Shown here: piece after piece, positions 10,426 through 19,040 of the stretch
Position numbering within the stretch: position 1 is the stretch's first letter
Layout of the letters: each line of letters starts with the position of its first letter
Source: Guillardia theta CCMP2712
Lineage: Eukaryota > Cryptophyceae > Pyrenomonadales > Geminigeraceae
DNA length: 24,757 bases
Assembly: GCF_000315625.1 (NCBI RefSeq)
Contig: NW_005434642.1
Span: forward strand, 594,264-619,020
Reading direction: 5' to 3'
Notes under the pieces: model-generated
Databases searched by the model: none
What the model saw: only the letters and a program-made list of their open reading frames with translations
What the model was told of the DNA's origin: nothing
Made by a program: the position numbers and the translations under genes

Positions 10426-11765
10426 TTCATCTCTGTGCCATTGATCTTCATCATAACATCAAAAATAAAAAAAAATACCCGTTTCAATTATGTAACGATT
10501 TCCATTGGTTTCGCCAGGCCCGGTCATATCCGGTGGGCTAACGGGGCCCTGCTGCTGCACTGGAATCCTTCCTTTACTCAAAGTTAAGTTAAAAATTAGT
10601 ACGAGGACAATCCTTCAGTAGGACAGATGTAAAACCAACAATATCTTTGTACCAAATATCTTCAATTTGTTTTTAAAACTGTAGGACATTACACTTTTTT
10701 ACCTGTACCATGTCTTCCTGAACTATTTACTCATCGAGGACACGGTACAGAAAGGGACTTCCTCGTGTCAACCGAAGGGGTGGGGGTGGGGTAGGCTGGG
10801 AACCAGAGTGGTAACCGTTGCAAGTTCATCACTTGAGTAATTATTTGTACCTTGCAGTTTCAAATTCTACCTCTGAGCGGCAGCCATGGACCGGACCTTG
10901 GGATAGGCAGGTCCACCCACCCCCTTTCTCGTTGATCCTCAGAAAAAGGACCCGTTCTGCTGATAATTTTACGACCCCACCCATCACGCACAACGCCCCA
11001 CTGGAAGGGGCGCTTGAGGGAGTACCCACCTTGTCAAAGCCCTGAGGATCCCTTTTGCATACAGGGTGGGGAGATATCTGGGGTGGTCAGTGGAATTTTT
11101 TTGTGAGTTGAATCACAACTCTGTGAAATATGATATGCGGAATTTTCAAATTTAGATGCAGCTTTTGTTGAATATTTCGATTGCTTATGAAAGGCCCACG
11201 GGTGGGGTGGTTACGTTTGGGGTAGGGTATTTTTTTTGCCGCCAATGGCAGATTACGGGCTTTGATTGACAAAGGGTAGGGTGGCTCGCATCCGATGCGC
11301 ACAGCCAGAAGAAACGGGTCTCGATTGGAATAGGAGGGGGTGGGGTCCAAAATTCTGCGTGGTGTCGGCCTAGAAAGGAAAGCGCGCTGCCTGGGTGAGG
11401 TAGGGTGGTAGTGAAATGTCCTGACCTAGGGTAGGCTGGAGGACGCGGCAAGCCAGGCGGGTGATTCATTGAAAAAAGAATTTGAATTTCTATGTGCGGG
11501 CAACCAAACTTGTGTCAAGAAGAAATGTACATAATGTCGTCTATTTGTTCTTTCTTGGCTCCCTGTGTTTGCCGCGTAAAGCCCCACCCCCACAGTTTTT
11601 TTTTCCACCGATCACCCCAAGTAATTAAGGTGATTGGACAGGTGGGGTGGCGTGATGTGCACCGGTGCTTCAGAGGTTTTGTTAAGGGGTAGGGTATGGT
11701 AGGGTAGGAGTGGGGGTGGTTTGAACACAGCAGAGGAGAGGCGCTCACACCGAGGAATCCCCAGT
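10426..11765. other. Intergenic region upstream of centrin with repeated GGGTAGGG/GGTGGGGT blocks
   Basis: No gene is supported. About a dozen G-rich blocks of the type GGGGTGGGGTAGG, GGGTAGGGTGG and GGGGTAGGGTATGGTAGGG occur between 10775 and 11725, most on the plus strand. They are interspersed with ordinary sequence. They could form G-quadruplexes or be remnants of a dispersed simple repeat. The last block ends about 50 nt before the centrin start codon. Confidence 0.5.
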
Positions 11766-12489
<724 letters not shown>

Positions 12490-12615
12490 ATCATGTACAG
12501 TTACATCTGTAGAATCTTTACACCAATAAGAAATGGTGATGGATGCGACCAGTTTGGATGCGTCCCAATTATTTTTTACTCACCGCATTAAAATAATAAA
12601 CTCTAGTCGTGGCAT

Positions 12616-15534
12616 CTATGTATTCACTGTGATGCCCCATCTGCTGGCCTGATGTGTCATGATAGGAAGGGATAATTCGTTGAGGGCAACTTCTAGTTTG
12701 GAGATCTTGGCCTGAGAATGCTGCTCAGCATTTAGCAAATTCGATGTTTTGAGTCTTCTCACAGGAATCGAGCTCGCACATGCATATTCGATCTTGCCGA
12801 GCTCTCTAGAAGCCATGACGCTGGACCTGATGGACTTGACCTGCAAGGGGATGAGGCGGCAAGAGGAGAGGAATGTATCCTTGTCTCACATCTAGCGGAG
12901 TGAAATCCCTGAAGCTTGACGCCTGCCGGAGGCTCGTCAGCCAGTGCTGTTTGAGGGGTCGAGTCTCACCGAGTCTAGTTGCAAGTAGTCTGAATGCTCT
13001 CCTGCACTCCCGTCAAGTCTCACCATCTCGTTGCTGCCGGCGTACCTGAAGGGGTTGATGGAACCTGCCTCCCAGCGTCAGGCCCGAGGAGAAGACGTGC
13101 AGCCGTCTCACCTCCTGTGAGTATCTCACATGCCTCATCAAAGACTCCAGCTCCTGACCTGCCGTTAGCTCCTCCTCTCCTCTCCTCTCCTCTCCTCTCC
13201 TCTCCTCTCCTCTCCTCTCCTCTCCTCTCCTCTCCTCTCCTCCATCACCTCCTTCAAAGACGCGCTGATATTGAAGGCAGGAAGCCATTCCTCGGGGATG
13301 CACGCCTGCTCCTCAGGATGGAGCTCGCCTCTGGGGTAGTTGTTTTCATCCTTGCCGATAGAGGGAGATGAGGTAGCGGAAGACACGCGCTCCCCCGCCT
13401 CACTGTCTGCATGCTCCACCTCCAATGTGAGCTCAGAGATCTGACTGCCGGACCTGGGGAGCGAAGGCAGGGATCCTCTCCTCGACTGGACTACCTCCTC
13501 CTTGTCGGCGTCTTGTTCCCTCAGGGCAACAACAGCATCGACGAGCTGCATACGATATGCCCATTGCATGGAGAAGCCATGGACGCGCAAGAGGTGGCGC
13601 GTGACCGACGCGATGTCGCTGTGCGCGTGCTGTTCCTTCATGATGTCTTTGAGCCACAGCCGCATGGAGAAGGAGGAGAACTTGTCGCCTGCGGTGACGG
13701 GAGCGCAGACGGTCCATTTCTTGTCCTCCCGACGCATCAGCCCGCGGAGGAGGCTCATCTCGTGCTTCGCAGCTTGCTCGACGCACTTGAGGAAGTCGGG
13801 GAACTGTGCGGTGAGTTCAGAGAAGAAGCTCCAGCCTATCTCCACCAGCTCCGCGTACGTTGCAGAGAAAGCATCGCATGCTCTCGAGCTCTGCATCAAG
13901 CAGCTTGTAGAGCCCAGCAAGTCCCCACGAGCATAGCACACGACAGCTCGGGCCATGGAGTACGGCTGAGAGCCTTGGGGGAGCAGCAGCTGCACGTTAC
14001 CGCTGGCGACTATGAAAAGAGCGGATGTGTCCTCACCATGGCGGAAGATTCTCTCGCCAGGGACCGTGATGATGACCTTGCAGAAGCTGCCGTAGCGCAA
14101 CCCCGACGCAATGGTGGTGGCGCACTCCAGCGAGATGTTCTGAAGCATCCAGCTGCTGCGAAGAAGGGGGAGGATGTGGGCGAGCTCGAGCTCGTCCCCG
14201 AGGGACTTCGGGAGGTCGTCGATCTCTGCGAGCCGCTGGTGGAGCTTTGCGCCGTGTGCCTTGAACTCGAAGAACTTGATGACGCGAAGCTCGAGGTCCT
14301 TGGGAAGGCTGAACCTGCGGATGAGGAGGAGGACCTGGTCGATATGATCCTCGATCTCGTCGTCCTTGGCGTTCATGGAGGAGACGAGGTTGCTCATGTT
14401 GGAGATGATGATGGCGAAGAGCGAGGCCCCGATGAGCATTACGAAGATCATGAGGATACGATCGTCATCTTGCTCTGCGCTGATGTCCCCGTACCCAACT
14501 GTGCAGAGAGTTGCCATGAGGAAGTAGATGGAAACGAGGTAGCTTGACTGGATAGTGTCAAGAACATTGTTCTCGGACCGAAAGAGGAGCAGATCCTGCG
14601 GCGTCGAGTACTGGACCTTGATGTACCACCAGCCGCACCCTCCGACATGTGCGATGAGGCAGACGGAGAAAGCACTCTTGAGGATGCGGATCATGTTGGG
14701 GCGGACGGCAAAGAAGTCGCGGAGGACGTCGAAGATCTTCAGAACCTTGAGGAGGCGGAGGAGGCGGAGCATACGGATGAGGCGGAGGTAGCGGATGAAA
14801 GGCACGTTCACCCCCTGCTGCTGGTTGCAAGAGAGGTCAGGCGTGAGGAAGTACTCTAGCCAGGAGATGGGGCAGGCGGAAAGGAGGTCAATAATAAAGT
14901 TTCGCCGCACGTAGATGCCTGCGATGGCCCGCAGGTCAGAGACGTACTCCCCGTTGCGAAACAAGCCAGTGAGAAAATGCACGGGCATCTCCAAGACGAA
15001 GAAGAGGTCGACGAAGAGGTCGAATCTGAGGGTGGGGGGATGCTGGCACCAGCCGTTCTCCTGGTTGTAGAAGGCGATTGAGAGCGGAGTGATGGCCGTG
15101 ACGTAAATCAGGAGGATGCCGGAGGTGAACTCCCACGCTTGTGAGAAGGGAGAGTGAGGATGAATCGAGTACGTCTTGGACCCCTCCTGGCTCCCCTCCT
15201 CATTGCTGTCGAACAGTGAAGCCAAGTTCATGGTCCGCCAGGAACGGAACGTTCGCTGGATGAGGGAGAGAGGTTTGAGCCCCTCGGAGTCCCCGAGGCT
15301 CACCCTCCTCTGGCTCAACATCCCATGATCCTCTGCAAGATACCGCAAGTGGATCTTCTTGAAGCTGCCCTTCCGCGCCATTGACCGGAGCGACTGCTGC
15401 CTCGGGTTGGAGGAGGACGAGTCGTCGTTGGAGCCCGGGACTATGGACGTTGTCTTAGACAGTTGCCTCTTGAGGTTGATCTTGCTCATCGTCCTCGACG
15501 GCTGCTGCTGTAGCGCATTTTGCATGGCCAACAT
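12616..15534 (-). CDS. Six-TM voltage-gated-type K+ channel with C-linker and cyclic-nucleotide-binding domain
   Basis: A 2.3-kb exon from ATG at 15534 gives S1 (about residues 136-156), S2 (170-190), S3 (210-230), an S4 with Arg at 248, 251, 254, 257 and 260, S5 (283-305), selectivity filter TVGYGD (345-350), S6 (358-382), a C-linker and a CNBD (about 462-580). This is the EAG/CNG/plant-Shaker superfamily; TVGYGD predicts potassium selectivity and the S4 charges predict voltage sensing. In the CNBD the phosphate-binding cassette reads GDLLGSTS...SSRACDA. The usual FGE glutamate is missing, so nucleotide binding is doubtful. The frame runs into a GGAGA repeat and a TAA at 13165. A GTGATG donor at 13248 probably removes the repeat, and small exons follow between 13153 and 12890 (order unresolved). 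The last exon, 12840-12616, encodes a helix-rich tail (KISKLEVALNELSL, TAG). It has no intron over 2.3 kb, unlike its neighbours. Confidence 0.88.
13176..13243 (-). repeat. Pentanucleotide tandem repeat (GGAGA)13 at the 3' end of the channel's main exon
   Basis: Thirteen perfect TCTCC units (plus strand) at 13176-13240 are preceded by a CCTCC variant and followed by TCC. Because 5 is not a multiple of 3, each unit gained or lost changes the downstream frame; all three minus-strand frames through it read as Gly/Glu/Arg permutations. Just downstream are CTAAC (branch-point-like) and possible acceptors GGCAG and GGTCAG, so it is probably intronic. Confidence 0.9.
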
Positions 15535-15740
15535 CCTTGGAGCGGTTCGGTTTGTCGGGAGTCCCAGGAGGTTTCAAACCAGTCCTCGTCGCTACCTTGT
15601 CTTGTATCGTATCAAAGTATGTGTGTGAGAATACCTGTCGCTGCCCAAGCCATGATCTATGTCAAATCCATTGAACCTGATAGTAGACTTCCAGCCTTCG
15701 TCTGTTCTTCTCCTTCCGGCATCCTTCCCGCTAAAAAGGC

Positions 15741-15829
15741 TGAGCTGATCTGAGCTTATCTGAGCTTATCTGAGCTTATCTGAGCTGATCTGAGCTGATC
15801 TGAGCTGATCTGAGCTGATCTGACCTGTC
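15741..15829 (+). repeat. 10-bp tandem repeat, 8 units of TGAGCTGATC/TGAGCTTATC
   Basis: Eight contiguous 10-bp units run from 15741 to 15820 with one variable position (G,T,T,T,G,G,G,G), followed by a degenerate ninth unit (TGACCTGTCC). The adjacent variant units suggest spread by slippage or unequal exchange. The period is close to one helical turn, so AGCT and GATC sites face the same side of the DNA. Confidence 0.9.
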
Positions 15830-16054
15830 CCCTCTACCTCCTACTCCTCTTCTCCTCTCCTATCTTCCCTCATTCACCTCTACTTGGCATCGCCGCATTT
15901 ACCATAGCTGAGACTAGACCTCACGCGCTAGGGCCTAGTCATAGGAAGTTTAAAACTTACTAAGACCTCATTCATAGGGACGCTCAGACCCTGAGGTCCT
16001 TCTCAAGTTTGACTGCATTCATGATCGCACCCCTTTGGTCCCCGCCCATTGCTC

Positions 16055-16404
16055 CTGCTCCACCTGCTCCACCTGCTCCACCTGCTCCACCTGCTCCACC
16101 TGCTCCACCTGCTCCACCTGCTCCACCTGCTCCACCTGCTCCACCTGCTCCACCTGCTCCACCTGCTCCACCTGCTCCACCTGCTCCACCTGCTCCACCT
16201 GCTCCACCTGCTCCACCTGCTCCACCTGCTCCACCTGCTCCACCTGCTCCACCTGCTCCACCTGCTCCACCTGCTCCACCTGCTCCACCTGCTCCACCTG
16301 CTCCACCTGCTCCACCTGCTCCACCTGCTCCACCTGCTCCACCTGCTCCACCTGCTCCACCTGCTCCACCTGCTCCACCTGCTCCTCCTGCTCCACCTGC
16401 TCCT
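16055..16404 (+). repeat. 9-bp minisatellite (CTGCTCCAC)36 plus variant units
   Basis: Thirty-six perfect copies of CTGCTCCAC occupy 16055-16378. They are followed by CTGCTCCTC, one more perfect copy and a diverged unit. The strand is asymmetric: pyrimidine-rich on plus, purine-rich on minus. Several frames are open across it because the unit is 9 nt and lacks stop codons in those frames, but none starts or ends like a gene. Confidence 0.95.
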
Positions 16405-16696
16405 TCCACTGCACCCATCCTTCAACCCTCCCCCATCTCCTGCTTTCGCCCGCACCTTCCGTCTCTCTCCTTCTGCTTTCCTCCCTCTCCTTTCCTCTTC
16501 CAATCCATACTCAGATTGTTGATTGCATCGTTCTCCCAGCTCACAAGTGTCTTTGGTTCTTGTGCCATGGTTGGATATTCTCTTGATGGTTTTCTGCGGC
16601 AGATCTAGAAAGCGGGTTGACAATGCTCATGGCCTCACGGTCGTGTTGGCAGCGAACAATCTAATCAATCGGTAGGAGTTAAGCCTTAGCCTTACC

Positions 16697-17960
16697 ATGT
16701 CTAGCGTCGTCATCTCGTAGGTTCAGCTATTTACAGCTCCTTTGCCTGACAGTCCTTTGTCTCTAGCGGGTGGCTGTGGAGGAAGAAGACCCGCCTCAAG
16801 ATCGCTTCTTGGACTAGGTTGGAGCTGATGAAACCTCGAGAGTGAACTGAGGGCATGCGGACAGCGTGCAGTGTGTGCTGCGAGAGGACGGGAGCATGCA
16901 GCTGACACAGAGGAGATACCTCTCATCGGGTGAGAGAGCCCTGATGCTCACGGCATGTCAAGTTCTTGAATGTGCTAGCGCAGTCACCAAGAAGATCGAC
17001 GTCCATTCATTCAGGTGCGCATGGACGAGCCTGCATGTACCTGCAACTGGGGATGATGTGCATGTTGCGTTGTAGGCTGTTGCAGAGCCCCAGGGACCTC
17101 GAGGAAACCGAGCAGACGTTTGGAGACGAGATCTTTGTCGTTGCGAATGAGAGAGTGAGCCAAGGAAGAGGAGCGACGACACGCTCTGACGTTGCAACAG
17201 AAGCGATATGTATTTCGTACCATGAACTCCGCGTATAGAGACAACTGGATCTCAGCTATCCAGTGTGTGCTTCAAGGACGGCAGGTCTCGTTCGATCCTG
17301 TCTACTCAGCCTTGTCTCCCCGGATGCTGAGTAAACTGAGGGAATGGGCGGTGAGAGCCAAGGTAGTGATGGGCCCGGGCGCTTGAGGATGCTGATGGTG
17401 TGTGCAGATGAATGTCTCCAAGGGAAGAAGAGAGTATGAATCAGGTCCTGACGCTCCGGGGCAGAGCATCTTGAATTGACGCACGCAACTCTACAGCCTC
17501 GTCCCAAGAGCAGCCGCACATCTCAAATCTGATCCACCCATCCAAGGTCTCGCTCGCGTTAATGTATGCGCTCAATTGTGTTGGTGACACTATGGGCGAG
17601 AAGAAGGGCAGCAGCATGGAAAGAAGCGTCGAGCATCCCATTGTAGTGTACGAGACCAGAAGTGACTAGAGGACCTTAACTCGTTCTTCACCTCTCTGAC
17701 TCAATTTGACCAGACGAGGAAGGATCAAGAGAAGCAAGTCATCTCAGGTGAACATGTACCTCCATGGTGTCATCATGCTTGGATGACTCTGCGTGTGTAC
17801 CAGCAGCGTCAAGAGTTTCTTGAGTAGAGGTGATAGCACCATTCGTCAGATGGTCGAGCTGACAAGAGTGCAGGGACGATGCTGTACCGCAAGAAGGGGA
17901 CAAGTCGAAACAAGGCAAGGCACTTGGATTGAGTCAAATGTATTTACAGACGAAAGCTAG
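16697..17960 (+). CDS. PH-domain protein with unrecognised C-terminal region
   Basis: Ten exons join in phase: 16697-16716, 16767-16817, 16865-16929, 16984-17014, 17076-17154, 17201-17362, 17408-17444, 17497-17661, 17714-17747 and 17804-17960. All introns are GT-AG, 45-61 nt, and the product is 266 residues. Residues 7-106 form a pleckstrin-homology domain: strand 1 GWLWRKKTRLKIASW, strand 3 VQCVLREDGSMQL, then EIFVVANERKRYVFRTMNS, and a final helix with the invariant Trp (W98 in RDNWISAIQCVL). PH domains bind phosphoinositides or proteins and recruit their host to membranes; basic K13, K14, R16 and K18 near strand 1 could contact lipid headgroups. The C-terminal 150 residues are polar with no known domain. 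The PH exons are very sure; the last three exons are less so, and a different frame near 17875 (MLYRKKGTSRNK) also looks coding. Confidence 0.8.
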
Positions 17961-18075
17961 ATAACCAGAGAGTTCCTAGTGAGGACACACAAACATACAC
18001 GCTAATTGTAACACTATCATCTATCCCCGTTCGCTGCCAGGATAGGGTACACACGTCTAGAGGTTCCTCATACTC

Positions 18076-19040
18076 TCAACGTCGAAGATCTTCTGATTTC
18101 GAAGAACCAGACACCTTCCGCGTCGGATGGTGGCAGTTTGCAAGAGGGAGCTGCGTGGAACAGGTCAGAGATAACTTGGAGAGCACAGGGGCAACAGCGC
18201 ACAGGGTGAGATCATGTTTGCTTCTTCTGTCGTCCTTGAGAGCCTCCACAAGGTCCTCCACGCTGAACTCGAGCAGGCGGCAGCTAGTCTCACAGATGAC
18301 ATCTGCACTTCTTCTTGGTTGGACGATCTTGTCGTTTTTGATGTAGCACTCCAGAGCTCCCAGGAAAGACATCTCTCCAAACACGTCTCCTCTGCCGATC
18401 TTTCCGACTTCCATGCCGTCAACGTAAGCGGCAGCTCGTCCATAGTCGACGAGGAACTGAAGCTTGAGTCAGGCACAGCAAGAGAAGGGAGCATGAAGCT
18501 ACCAGTGAAGCTCCGAAAGTGCCGCTCTTTATCACCATCTCTCCAGCCCGAAAGCACTTGGTGGTCATCCTTGATACGCATGCCTTGATCTGCTCGTCTG
18601 GGATGGTTCTGAACATTTTGAACTTCTTGCTCTCCGTGTAGATCAGATGAATATTCCCCTTGTGCTGCTCATCGCCTTCCTGTGACACTTTTTGTGAGCG
18701 AAGCAAGAAGGAGGTACAAGTGAGCAAGGACAAGGGATCATGGAGGAGGCAGAAGTATAGGGCAGGCATCAACCTCGTTGAAGAATCTAACTTTCTTCTT
18801 CCCGTTGGAGTTGGTTGAGGCTGGTGCGGAAGCTGTCCTCGACTCACAGAAGGGAATGTTTCTTGCCAGCTGCGGCTGGTTGCTTCCCTCTGAGCGGCAT
18901 CTCAGGATCGTTCGTTCCTCTATGTCTCTATCTCCTTGGCACATTTTGAGGCACAGGTGCAAGAAGTTATTCGCCCTTTGCTCTAGGTCTGGATTGGAAT
19001 CGCAATGGCTGCCTTGTTGCATCGTGGCTGACGAGTTCAT
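18076..19040 (-). CDS. Soluble cyclic-nucleotide-binding-domain protein
   Basis: Exons 19040-18774, 18679-18503 and 18456-18076 join in phase 0 with GT-AG introns of 94 and 46 nt (274 residues). After a polar N-terminus (about 110 residues) comes one CNBD (about residues 108-225). It contains MFRTIPDEQI, FRAGEMVIKSGTFG, then FLVDYGRAAAYVDG and the phosphate-binding cassette FGEMSFLG...RRSADV (FGE at 174-176, R197). Glu and Arg of the cassette are both present, so cAMP or cGMP binding is expected, unlike the channel upstream. PKA/PKG regulatory modules share this fold, but I see no inhibitor site or kinase. After the domain, AVAPVLSKLS resembles the entry to a second CNBD that is then cut short. 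Removing a possible 25-nt intron (18151-18175) would change the last residues and move the stop to 18057-18059. Its 3' end converges on the PH gene. Confidence 0.82.

Larger units (their letters stand above)
15535..16696. other. Divergent intergenic region with two tandem arrays
   Basis: This lies between the divergently transcribed channel and PH-domain genes, so both promoters should be here. It contains a 10-bp array (15741-15820), a pyrimidine-rich stretch (about 15825-15880), a 9-bp array (16055-16404) and a second pyrimidine-rich stretch (16405-16510). No gene is supported; the long frames across the 9-bp array exist only because its period is a multiple of 3. Confidence 0.6.

Noticed and set aside
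12616-12846. Separate small gene on the minus strand
   Set aside because: It begins at a CCTTGCAG acceptor after a pyrimidine-rich 3' splice region, so it is better read as the last exon of the channel gene.
13411-14547. 378-residue open frame on the plus strand
   Set aside because: It is exactly antisense to the channel exon, whose translation has clear S4, pore and CNBD motifs. The plus frame is an Asp/Glu/Val-rich mirror product of codon bias.
16055-16404. CRISPR-like array
   Set aside because: Units are contiguous 9-mers with no spacers, in a eukaryotic genome; it is a minisatellite.
16009-16608. Proline-alanine-rich, CST-rich, LLH-rich and other long frames across the 9-bp array
   Set aside because: Several frames are open because the repeat is 9 nt and lacks stops in those frames. 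None has a credible start, end or flanking exon.
17285-17300. GTTCGATCC, similar to a tRNA B box
   Set aside because: It lies inside a PH-gene exon and no matching A box or cloverleaf stems are present.
17441-17641. Minus-strand frame opposite the PH gene's later exons
   Set aside because: It looks somewhat protein-like, but the plus strand gives phase-matched exons with standard-size introns across the same bases.
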